DNA of 64,000 nucleotides from assembly GCF_021287045.1 (NCBI RefSeq), contig NZ_JAJTBG010000003.1, positions 62,001 through 126,000 on the forward strand, in the 5' to 3' direction. Shown one piece after another: positions 49,001 through 56,528 of this stretch. Every line of letters starts with the position of its first letter. Position 1 is the stretch's first letter. The notes below the pieces were generated by a model. The model did no database searches and had not been told where the DNA came from. It saw only the letters and a program-made list of their open reading frames with translations. The position numbers and the translations under genes were made by a program. This DNA comes from Oryzomicrobium sp. GTDB lineage: Bacteria; Pseudomonadota; Gammaproteobacteria; Burkholderiales; Rhodocyclaceae.

Positions 49001-52000
49001 TACAAATACCTACACCGGCGGCACCACGATCAGCGGCGGCACCTTGCAGCTCGGCAACGGCGGCACCGTTGGCTCGATCACAGGAAACATCGCAGGAAAC
49101 ATCGTCAACAACGGCACCCTCGCCTTCAACCACAACGATGATCTCACGCTCGCCGGTTCGATCTCCGGCACGGGCGCCGTCCGCCAGATCCACGGCGCGA
49201 CGATCCTGACCGGCTCCAACACTTATACCGGCGACACCACCATCATGAACGGCATACTGCAATTCGGTGACGGCATCTCGGCAGGTGGCGCCAACACGCT
49301 TGGCGGTCGGATCGACGTGGGGGGGCGCAGCGTGCTCGCCATCTACACGCCCGCAACCGTGACCGTTGCCAAAGACGTCGCATTCGCCGACGAAACCCAA
49401 CTGGGAATCATCACCACTACGAACGGCCCGTCGCTGCGCGCCGAACGCCTTAGTCTCGGCACTGGCGTGTTTTTCAACCTCAGCGGCATCGACGACCTCA
49501 GCCAGCTCGACAAAGTAGTGATCGACACCGCCTCCGGCATCGCCGGCGATTTCGGCACCGTGACCATCGGCGGCGCCGCCGGAGCCGCGGACTACGTCAC
49601 CCTCGCCACCCGGAAGTCGGCGGACGGCAAGCAGTATCTCGCCACCTATGGACTGACCTGGAACGCCGGCAGCCAGGCCCACGGCACCTTCACCCTGGCC
49701 AGCGCCAACGACCGCTTCACCGTGGGCGCGGCCCTCGCCGACCAGGCCGCCAGCGCAACCGGCTGGGACGGCAAATCCCTGACCAAGGCCGGCGCCGGCA
49801 CCCTGATCCTGACCGGCGCCAACACCTACACCGGCGGCACCGCCATCACCGGCGGCACCTTGCAGATCGGCGATGGCGGCACCTCCGGCTCCATCGTGGG
49901 AGATGTGGCCAATAACGGCACCCTGGCCTTCAACCGCAGCGATGCGCTGACATTCGCTGGCTCCATTTCCGGCAGCGGTTCGCTGACCAAGTCTGGGGCG
50001 GGCACCCTGCTCCTCACCGGTGCCAACACCTACGCCGGCGGCACGACAGTCAAGGGCGGTACGCTGGAGATCGACGGCGGTAGCATCGACCACCAAACCA
50101 AAGATCTGATCGTGGGCGAGAGCAGCGGCGAGAATGCCGCCCTGGTCATCCGCAACGGCACGGTCAACGACTTCCTCGGCAGCATCGGCCAAGGCGCCGG
50201 CAGTACCGGCGCCGTCACCGTGACAGGCGCCAACGCCACCTGGACGAATGGGAAGGCCCTGTATGTCGGCAATTTTGGCAACGGCACACTCAGGATCGAA
50301 AGCGGCGGTGCGGTCAGCGGCGAGAGGGGCTACATAGGCATGTCCGTCGGCAGCGCCGGCGCCGTCACCGTGACGGGCGCCGGCTCCGCCTGGATGAATG
50401 CGGACAATCTGTATGTCGGTCATTTGGGCAACGGCACGCTCAGGATCGAAAACAGCGGCAAGGTCAATAACGCCACCGGCATCGTCGGCTACGCCCACGT
50501 CGCCAACGGTAGTGTCGTCGTGACAGGCAATGGTTCCACCTGGACGAACGGCGATCTGTATGTCGGCAGTCACGGCAACGGCACGCTCACCATCGAAAAC
50601 AGCGGTACGGTCGGCAGCGCCGCCAGCTATATCGGCGCCACCAGCTATGTCGGCGCTGTCAGCACCGGCACCGGCCTCGTTACCGTGACGGGCAGCGGCT
50701 CTGCCTGGAATGCGCAGAACCTTACGGTCGGCCTCGAAGCGCACGGAACCCTCGTCATCGAGAAGGGGGGCAAGGTCGAAAGCAGCGGCGGCATCATCGG
50801 CGACCGCGTCAGCGGCACCGGCGCCGTCACCGTGACGGGTAGCGGTTCCACCTGGACGAATGCCGGCGAGCTGCTGGTGGGCAATGCGGGCAAGGGCACC
50901 CTGACGATCGAAAACGGCGGCACGGTCAGCAGCACCTGGGGTTTCCTCGGCGTCGACGCGTCCAGTTCCGCCGTCGTCACCGTGGCGAACGGCGGAACCT
51001 GGAAACTCGTGACGGGGGGCAGCCCCAGCAAGCTGGTTTTCGGCGCGGGCTCCAGCACCGGCACGCTCAACATCGGCGCTTACGACCTTTCCTCACCGAC
51101 GACCGCAGGCACGGTGGCTGCGGACCGACTTGAAACCGGCACCGGCAGCGGCACGCTGAACTTCAACCAGACGGATGCCATCACCTTCTCCTCGCTCATC
51201 ACGGGCAACATCGCCGTCAACCAGCGCGGCAGCGGCACGACGACGCTGACCAACGACAACACCTACACCGGCGGCACCACGATCGGCGGCGGCACCTTGC
51301 AGATCGGCAACGGTGGCACCGCGGGTTCGATCAAAGGGGACGTCGTCAACAACGGCGCCCTTGTCTTCAACCGCAGCGACGCGCTGACGTTCGCCGGCGC
51401 CATCTCCGGTAACGGCGCCGTCCACCAGGTCGGCGACGGCACGACAATCCTGACCGGCACCAATACCTACAGCGGCGGCACCACGATCAGCGGCGGCACC
51501 TTGCAGATCGGCAACGGCGGCCCTTGGGGATTACTCGCAGGGAACGTCGTCAACAACGGTACCCTCGCCTTCAACCGTGACGGCCTTTGGGTACTCGACG
51601 GGGCGATCTCCGGCACGGGCGCCGTCCGCCAGATCGGGGGAACAACGGTTCTGACCGGCAGCAACGCGTACACCGGCAACACGACGGTCGAGGCCGGCAC
51701 GCTGCAATTTGGCGATGGCACCTCGGCAGGCAGCACCAACACCCTCGGCGGCCGGATCGACGTGATCGGCGGCGGGCTCGCCATCCGCACACCGGCGACC
51801 GTGAGCGTCGCCCAGGACGTCACCTTCGCCGACAACACCGCGCTGGCGATCACCACCACCGCGAGCGGCTCGTCGCTACACGCCAACCGCCTCAGCCTCG
51901 GCACCGGCGTCGCCTTCAACCTCAGCGGCATCGACGATGCCAACCAGCTCGACAAGGTGCTGATCGACACCGCCTCCGGCATCACCGGCGATTTCGGCAC

Positions 52001-54062
52001 CGTGACCATCGGCGGCGCCGCCGGAACCGTGGATTACCTGTCCCTCGCCACCCGGAAGTCGGGCGACGGCAAGCAGTACCTCGCCACCTACAACCTGACC
52101 TGGAACGCAGGCAACCAGGCAGCCGGCACCTTCACCCTGGCCGGCGCCGGCGACCGCTTCACCTTGGGCGCGGCCCTCGGCAACCAGGATGCCAGCGGCG
52201 CCTGGGACGGCAAATCCCTGACCAAGGCCGGCGACGGCACCCTGGTCCTGACCGGCGCCAACACGTACACCGGTGGCACCGCCATCACCGGCGGCACCTT
52301 GCAGATCGGCAACGGCGGCACCGCCGGCTCCATCGTCGGCAACGTGGCGAACGGCGGCACCCTGGCGTTCAACCGCAGCGACATGCTGACGTTCGACGGC
52401 GAGATCTCGGGCAATGGCGCAATTCGGCAGACCGGTTCGGGCCGGACCAACCTGACCGGCGATTCCAGCGGCTTCACCGGATCGACCATGGTCGAAAAGG
52501 GCACCCTCTCCGTCAACGGCCAGCTCGGCGGGACATTGAACGTGCTGGCGGCGGGCCGCCTGCAAGGCAACGGCACGGTCGGTGACACCGTCGTCACCGG
52601 CACCGTCGCGCCGGGCAATTCCATCGGCACCCTCAACGTCGCCAGCGTCGACTTCAATCCCGGTTCGATCTACGAGGTCGAAGTGAACGCGGCCGGCCAG
52701 TCCGACAAGATCGTCGCCGCCGGCACGGCAACGATCAACGGCGGCACGGTGCGGGTGCTGGCGGGGGCCGGCGACTATGCCCCCTCCACTACCTACACGA
52801 TCCTCACCGCCGCAGGCGGGCGCACCGGCACCTTCGATGGCGTGACGTCCAATTTCGCCTTTCTCACGCCCACGCTCAGCTACGACACCAACGACGTGAC
52901 GCTGACCCTCACCCGCAACGCCACCGCCTTCGCCGCCATCGGCGCCACGCGCAACCAGGCTGCTGCGGGTAGCGGCGTCGAAAGCCTCGGGGCCGACAAT
53001 GCGCTCGCCGCCGCGGTGGTGGGCTTTTCGGCCGACCAGGCGCGCGCCGCCTTCGACCTTCTGTCGGGCGAGGTCCATACGTCGGCAAAGTCGGCGCTGA
53101 TCGAAAACGGCCGCCACGTGCAGAACGCCATGACCGACCGCCTGCGCGGCGCCTTCGACATTCTGGGAGCGCAAACCGCCGAGCCGATCAAGGTCGCGGC
53201 CCTGGGCGACGTGCCCGTGCTGCCCGCCGCCGTTCATGCCGGTCCGGTGCTCTGGACGCAAGGCTACGGTTCCTGGGGGCGCATCGATGGCGACGGCAAT
53301 GCCGCACGGCTCAAGCACGACAGTCAGGGAATCTTCATCGGTACCGACAGCCCGGTGGGCGACTGGCGCTTCGGCGCCGTGGCCGGCATCGGCCGCACGG
53401 GTTTCGATACGAGCGACCGCCGCTCGAACGGCCACAGTGACAACTATCACCTCGGCCTGTACGGCGGCGCACAATGGGACGCCCTTTCCTTCCGCACCGG
53501 CGCGGCCTGGACCCGGCACGATCTTTCGACCTCGCGCACCGTGGCCATCCCCGGTTTCACGGACAACCTGAAGGCGGATTACCGTGCCCGCACGGTGCAG
53601 GTCTTCGGCGAACTCGGCTATCGGATGCGGGGCCGCCAGGCCGTGCTCGAACCTTTCGCCAACCTGGCCCACACGAACCTGCGCACGGACGGCTTCACCG
53701 AACGGGGTGGCGCGACGGCACTGCGGACCGGCGCGACGACCACCGATGCGACGTTCTCGACACTGGGGCTGCGCGCCGCAACCCAGGTCGCGCTCGGCAC
53801 GAGCAGGGCCCGGCTGGCCGGCACCCTCGGCTGGCGCCATGCGTTCGGCGGCGCCACGCCGGAATCGACGCTGCGCTTCGCTTCCGGCGGCAACGACTTC
53901 GGCATTGCGGGAACGCCCATCGCCAGGAATAGCGCAGTGTTCGAAGCCGGGCTGGATTTCAGGCTCACGTCCAATGCAACGCTGGGAGCCTCTTATGTCG
54001 GCCAACTGGCGTCCGGCGCACGGGAACACGGCGTGAAGGTTGGCTTCAACATGGAGTTCTAA
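46065..54062 (+). CDS. Type Va autotransporter with ESPR signal and two-fold repeated passenger
   Basis: A 2,665-residue outer-membrane autotransporter. ATG 46065 was chosen because it gives an extended signal peptide region (MNRTYRLVWNDQTQRYVPA) followed by a hydrophobic signal core (ALVAAALALTLGMATPLAQA), with an AGGGA ribosome-binding site. The passenger starts with a Gly-rich segment (~60-300), then about a dozen T5SS/PEP-CTERM-associated repeats (VTVTGSGSTWTNxxxLYVG ... GTLxIENGG) and many autotransporter-associated beta-strand repeats (TNTYTGGTTISGGTLQIG), consistent with a long beta-helix. Residues ~2393-2665 are the 12-strand barrel, ending VKVGFNMEF with the terminal Phe. Most of the passenger is present twice with a 2.4-kb period. 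Likely an adhesin or aggregation factor. The open frame upstream to 45732 overlaps araC and is not used. Confidence 0.93.
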   Translation: MNRTYRLVWNDQTQRYVPAPETARRRGKGNHGKTALVAAALALTLGMATPLAQAQQAAGGAGGGNGGAGGSAGMSGGSSSAGEAGGAAGTPGKPNGDNGFLGSGGGGGYEAVANGDVSSPMTGGQGGMGGDYFFISGTGGGGGGGAGVVMQAAGTSVTADVTGGAGGAGGSASLMSDGGGGGNGGGGGNGGAGVAMQATGTLDVAGEVKGGDGGAGGGGMPPTPVSGPGGGGSGGNGGAGVAMQAAGTVNVTGSVTGGAGGNGGMGFDLAGEPSFAPSGTGGAGILGAAGGGVTIVNSGHIEGGMGNGGRADAISLFGDGNRLEVRQGSTIVGNVQVSSVPAGGVNTLALGGANNDAFDVSQIGDSAQYRGFNAFEKTGASTWTLTGSGNQNWSVDNGTLKGDTDSIQGNVTFASGPGNRGLVFDQTFDGSYSGVISGDGSLTKTGTGTVTLTGNNSDAGNSYTGGTTVSGGTLKIEGAGFKVNHADADLSVGDASLVIASGRVTNRNGSIGTDAGSSGSATVTGRTSWWTSTGSLKVGNEGNGTLTIEDGGSVASDSGAIGHAAGSTGSVTVTGTESRWMNKGALYVGDMGNGTLTIENYGHVAGNAGTDSAIGAGLGSTGVVTVASRGYWRNYGSNLHIGLDGAGTLRIESGGGVENKDGIIGDQASGTGAVTVTGSGSTWTNADYLYIGSSGNGTLKIENGGKVLNQDGIIGNQANGTGAVTVTGSGSTWTNTGNLYVGNSGNGTLRIENGGKVRNQDGTIGDQAGSTGTGAVTVTGSGSTWTNTGNLYVGNSSGNGALTIENGGTVNSIDGTIGANPSSSASAVVTVASGGTWNVSRLVLWGTGTLNIGAYDLSAPTTAGAVIVDYPITGVGGAVNFNQTDAITFSSLITGNIAVNQRGSGTTTLTDNNFYTQGTTISGGTLQLGNGGTSGSIQGNVVNDGTLAFNRSDTLTFAGSISGSGAVHQIGSGTTILTGTNTYTGGTTISGGTLQLGNGGTVGSITGNIAGNIVNNGTLAFNHNDDLTLAGSISGTGAVRQIHGATILTGSNTYTGDTTIMNGILQFGDGISAGGANTLGGRIDVGGRSVLAIYTPATVTVAKDVAFADETQLGIITTTNGPSLRAERLSLGTGVFFNLSGIDDLSQLDKVVIDTASGIAGDFGTVTIGGAAGAADYVTLATRKSADGKQYLATYGLTWNAGSQAHGTFTLASANDRFTVGAALADQAASATGWDGKSLTKAGAGTLILTGANTYTGGTAITGGTLQIGDGGTSGSIVGDVANNGTLAFNRSDALTFAGSISGSGSLTKSGAGTLLLTGANTYAGGTTVKGGTLEIDGGSIDHQTKDLIVGESSGENAALVIRNGTVNDFLGSIGQGAGSTGAVTVTGANATWTNGKALYVGNFGNGTLRIESGGAVSGERGYIGMSVGSAGAVTVTGAGSAWMNADNLYVGHLGNGTLRIENSGKVNNATGIVGYAHVANGSVVVTGNGSTWTNGDLYVGSHGNGTLTIENSGTVGSAASYIGATSYVGAVSTGTGLVTVTGSGSAWNAQNLTVGLEAHGTLVIEKGGKVESSGGIIGDRVSGTGAVTVTGSGSTWTNAGELLVGNAGKGTLTIENGGTVSSTWGFLGVDASSSAVVTVANGGTWKLVTGGSPSKLVFGAGSSTGTLNIGAYDLSSPTTAGTVAADRLETGTGSGTLNFNQTDAITFSSLITGNIAVNQRGSGTTTLTNDNTYTGGTTIGGGTLQIGNGGTAGSIKGDVVNNGALVFNRSDALTFAGAISGNGAVHQVGDGTTILTGTNTYSGGTTISGGTLQIGNGGPWGLLAGNVVNNGTLAFNRDGLWVLDGAISGTGAVRQIGGTTVLTGSNAYTGNTTVEAGTLQFGDGTSAGSTNTLGGRIDVIGGGLAIRTPATVSVAQDVTFADNTALAITTTASGSSLHANRLSLGTGVAFNLSGIDDANQLDKVLIDTASGITGDFGTVTIGGAAGTVDYLSLATRKSGDGKQYLATYNLTWNAGNQAAGTFTLAGAGDRFTLGAALGNQDASGAWDGKSLTKAGDGTLVLTGANTYTGGTAITGGTLQIGNGGTAGSIVGNVANGGTLAFNRSDMLTFDGEISGNGAIRQTGSGRTNLTGDSSGFTGSTMVEKGTLSVNGQLGGTLNVLAAGRLQGNGTVGDTVVTGTVAPGNSIGTLNVASVDFNPGSIYEVEVNAAGQSDKIVAAGTATINGGTVRVLAGAGDYAPSTTYTILTAAGGRTGTFDGVTSNFAFLTPTLSYDTNDVTLTLTRNATAFAAIGATRNQAAAGSGVESLGADNALAAAVVGFSADQARAAFDLLSGEVHTSAKSALIENGRHVQNAMTDRLRGAFDILGAQTAEPIKVAALGDVPVLPAAVHAGPVLWTQGYGSWGRIDGDGNAARLKHDSQGIFIGTDSPVGDWRFGAVAGIGRTGFDTSDRRSNGHSDNYHLGLYGGAQWDALSFRTGAAWTRHDLSTSRTVAIPGFTDNLKADYRARTVQVFGELGYRMRGRQAVLEPFANLAHTNLRTDGFTERGGATALRTGATTTDATFSTLGLRAATQVALGTSRARLAGTLGWRHAFGGATPESTLRFASGGNDFGIAGTPIARNSAVFEAGLDFRLTSNATLGASYVGQLASGAREHGVKVGFNMEF
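46500..46850 (+). repeat. Three Gly-rich modules at the autotransporter N-terminus
   Basis: Inside the autotransporter gene the module GGAGV(V/A)MQA-x-GT-x-V-x-G-x-V-x-GG-x-GG occurs three times, with the ATGCAGG landmark at about 46512, 46650 and 46791 (periods of 138 and 141 bases, or 46-47 residues). Confidence 0.75.
48602..49985 (+). repeat. Passenger duplication, copy 1
   Basis: First copy of a long in-gene direct repeat, from IGAYDLSAPTTAG to the LTFAGSISG repeat. It matches copy 2 with an offset of 2,439-2,454 bases; for example the SGIDDxxQLDKV landmark is at 49481 and 51923, 2,442 bases (814 residues) apart. The DNA is also similar, so the event is fairly recent or kept homogeneous. 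Confidence 0.85.
51056..52425 (+). repeat. Passenger duplication, copy 2
   Basis: Second copy of the repeat starting at 48602. Small codon-length differences are seen between copies, such as SSPTTAG versus SAPTTAG and an added TGSGT segment. The preceding PEP-type repeat blocks (about 47,560-48,580 and 50,150-51,000) are also partly parallel, suggesting the unit that duplicated is about 2.4 kb. Confidence 0.85.
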
Positions 54063-54366
54063 TCGGGGCAGGCCGCGTTGGGGAGGCTCGGCAATGATCG
54101 CCCGCCCCGGCAACGGCACGGCCACCGCGAGGCGTAACGGGGGGTGTCGGTCTCGTCGACCGCACCTGCCTGGGGCCTGGTCCTGCCGGCCTCCCCGCCT
54201 CGCCGCATCAGCCCTTTGCGGCGCAGGCGGAAAATGGTTTGGCACGTCCCGGTACCTGCGGCACTCATCGGGCCGGCCGCCCCCGCCCTTCACGCCGCTC
54301 CGGGACGGGGGCAGAATGGCGCCCCGCCGTTCGCCGACGCCCTCACCCCCTACTTCCCGCGTAATC
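54063..54366. other. Intergenic gap after the autotransporter
   Basis: 304 bases with no supported gene. The GC-rich sequence has weak complementary segments after the autotransporter stop (CGGGGCAGGC versus GCCCGCCCCG), without a T-tract, so any terminator would be of low confidence. No clear promoter for the following cupin gene was found. Confidence 0.35.
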
Positions 54367-54852
54367 ATGGTGCAACAGATCACTCCCCAGCAGCTCGACG
54401 CCCTGTCAGCCCAGGCCCAGGCTTCTCCCCGCCGCCGCGCCAACCTCAACCTGCACCCCCAGCTGGACGACCCGATCCAGCGCCTGGCCATCGCCATGGA
54501 GCCGGACACCTACGTCCGCCCCCACCGCCATCCCCATACCTGGGAATTGCTCTACCCCCTGCGCGGCCGCTTCGTGGTGCTGCATTTCGACGAGGCCGGC
54601 ACGGTGACGCGGCGCAGCGTGCTGGGTGAGGGCGCCCTGACCCTGGAAACGCCCGCCGGCGGCTGGCACGCGGTGCTGTCCCTGGACGTGGGCGGGGTGA
54701 TCTTCGAGGTCAAGCACGGGCCCTATCAGCCTATTCTCGACGCGGACTACGCGTCCTGGTCGCCGTCGGCCGACGCCCCGGCCGATGCGGTGAACGCCAC
54801 CCTGGCCTGGTACGCCACGGCCCAGGTGGGTGACACCCTGCCCCGGGACTGA
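54367..54852 (+). CDS. WbuC family cupin-fold metalloprotein
   Basis: A 161-residue protein. The cupin metal site is in YVRPHRHPHTWELLYPLRGRFVVLHFDEAG, with two His pairs plus Glu, and GGWHAVLSLDVGGVIFEVKHGPYQP forms the second conserved strand with another His and Glu. WbuC genes occur in O-antigen loci but the enzyme activity is unknown. Here there is no polysaccharide cluster around it. The longer open frame to 54040 overlaps the end of the autotransporter gene and was not used. Confidence 0.8.
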   Translation: MVQQITPQQLDALSAQAQASPRRRANLNLHPQLDDPIQRLAIAMEPDTYVRPHRHPHTWELLYPLRGRFVVLHFDEAGTVTRRSVLGEGALTLETPAGGWHAVLSLDVGGVIFEVKHGPYQPILDADYASWSPSADAPADAVNATLAWYATAQVGDTLPRD

Positions 54853-54946
54853 TCGGTCCAGAACAGGCAAAAGGAAAAAGCCCAGGAAAAAGGGGAAAAG
54901 CGGAAACAGGGCGGAAGGCCCCGCCCCTTGCGGCCCCCTTGCCGCC

Positions 54947-56368
54947 CTACCCCGCCGTCGCCTGGCAGACCCGGTTGCGACCCTGCTGCTTGGCAGCGTA
55001 GAGGGCCGCGTCGGCCCGGTTGATCAGGTACTGGTAGTCCGGGTGGCCGTCGAACTGGGCCACGCCAGCGCTAACGGTGACGTGCAGGGTCCGCCCGTCG
55101 CTGATGAGGAATTCGCCGGCATCGAACTTCTGCCGGATGCCCTCGGCGATGCGCAGGGCGGCATCGGCGTTCACCTCCACCAGGATCACCAGGATTTCCT
55201 CGCCGCCGTAGCGGAAGACGAAATCGCCGCTGCGCACGGCGTTGAGCACCAGGGCGGAGGCCTGTTGCAGCACCGCGTCCCCGGCGTCGTGGCCGTAGCC
55301 GTCGTTGATGTTCTTGAAGTGGTCGATGTCCAGCAGCAGCAGGGCGAACCCCTGGCTCTCCCCCCGGTACAGGGCGATTTCCCGGCTCAGCACCGAGGGC
55401 AGGAAGCGCCGGTTGAGCAGCCGGGTCAGGGCGTCCCGGCCGTTTTCCACCTCCAGGTAGCGCTCGAACAGGGATGAGAGCAGAAACTTCAGGCTGTCCA
55501 GTTCGCCGTAGAACTCCCCCACCAGGGCGTTAAGCTGAGGCGCCGCCGGATCGGCCACCCGCAGCTGGGGCAGCAGGGCGCTGTCGACCCGCTCCACGAT
55601 GTCCTGGATCTGGCCCAGTTCCTCCGAGCCCTCGAACATCATGCGCGCCTTGTGGTTGAGCCACAGGCCGAACTCGGAATGGGCCAGGTTGGGCAGCACC
55701 GCCCGGCTGCTCGGCCGGTGCAGCATGAACAGCACCTCTTGCCCCCATTCGAGCAGCACCGAGCGCTGCCGCTCCCGCTCCACCGACATGTTCTGGCCCA
55801 GGGAGAACAGCCGGTAGGCCTCGTCGGCCCTGGCGCTGCGCTCCGAGTTGCGCACGAAGGCGGCGCTCATCAGTTCCAGCGCCAGATCCATCACCTGCCC
55901 CACGTAAGGCAGGGCGCGCAGGTGGTCCTGGGGCGACAGGTTCCGCTCCGCCAGGCGGGAATAAATGGCGGCCTTGAGCACCCGGGCACCCCGGGCCACC
56001 AGGTAGATGGGCAGACGGATGCGGGCATGGACCTCGCCAACGTGGCGCTGGTGGGCCACCACGGCGGCAGCCTGGGCCTCGTCGCGCAGCTCCTGGGCGA
56101 AGACCTCTTCCAGCCAGCGGGTCATGGAACCGCGCAGGCGCTCGTTGACGATGGTGTGGTCGAGAAAATGGGCCGCATCGCGGTCGGCCATCATGGCCCC
56201 GTAGAAATGGGCCGCCAGCTCCGGCCCGTGCTCGCGCACCACCGCCGCCACGGCCTGACGGCAGGCATCCGGGGTACGGGCCGCGATGTCCAGCCATTCC
56301 GCCTCGGGGGTCGCCGGGCGGGAAGGGACGGACGGCAAGGGAGAGAGGATGGCGGGTGACGGGTTCAT
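54947..56368 (-). CDS. Globin-coupled diguanylate cyclase, DosC-like
   Basis: A 473-residue c-di-GMP enzyme built like E. coli DosC (YddV): N-terminal globin sensor (~20-175), middle helical domain (~185-310, with FGLWLNHKARMMFEGSEELG) and C-terminal GGDEF (~315-470). The haem proximal histidine corresponds to His114 in GEVHARIRLP, aligned with His98 of DosC. The GGDEF loop is GGEEI with an RSGD I-site five residues before it; the Phe-to-Ile change at the last signature position is non-standard but the catalytic Glu is kept. Oxygen binding to the haem would tune c-di-GMP output. No DosP-like phosphodiesterase is adjacent. The start at ATG 56368 removes an 80-residue unconserved extension. Confidence 0.9.
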   Translation of the reverse strand: MNPSPAILSPLPSVPSRPATPEAEWLDIAARTPDACRQAVAAVVREHGPELAAHFYGAMMADRDAAHFLDHTIVNERLRGSMTRWLEEVFAQELRDEAQAAAVVAHQRHVGEVHARIRLPIYLVARGARVLKAAIYSRLAERNLSPQDHLRALPYVGQVMDLALELMSAAFVRNSERSARADEAYRLFSLGQNMSVERERQRSVLLEWGQEVLFMLHRPSSRAVLPNLAHSEFGLWLNHKARMMFEGSEELGQIQDIVERVDSALLPQLRVADPAAPQLNALVGEFYGELDSLKFLLSSLFERYLEVENGRDALTRLLNRRFLPSVLSREIALYRGESQGFALLLLDIDHFKNINDGYGHDAGDAVLQQASALVLNAVRSGDFVFRYGGEEILVILVEVNADAALRIAEGIRQKFDAGEFLISDGRTLHVTVSAGVAQFDGHPDYQYLINRADAALYAAKQQGRNRVCQATAG

Positions 56369-56528
56369 TGCGGACTCGAATACGAAGAGGGGACGGATCC
56401 CCGTGGGATTTGCCGGGGCGGGCAACGCCAAACCGCCTCCGCGCGAACGGTGGCCGGTGGCCGTGTTGCCCGGAATACCGGCGGCCCTTGCCGGCGACGG
56501 CCCCCAAGGGCGCGCCCGGCCGCGTGCA

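Noticed and set aside
47000-52500. CRISPR-like array suspicion from short regular DNA repeats
   Set aside because: The repeats are in-frame coding repeats of the autotransporter passenger, with variable spacing and no constant-length spacers.
51876-54509. Minus-strand 877-residue open frame over the autotransporter 3' half
   Set aside because: The repeats and barrel on the plus strand are clear; the antisense frame is a mirror of repeat DNA.
54896-54946. Polypurine A/G run after the cupin gene as a terminator
   Set aside because: There is no stem-loop with a T-tract; the downstream GGCCCCGCCCC segment does not pair well.
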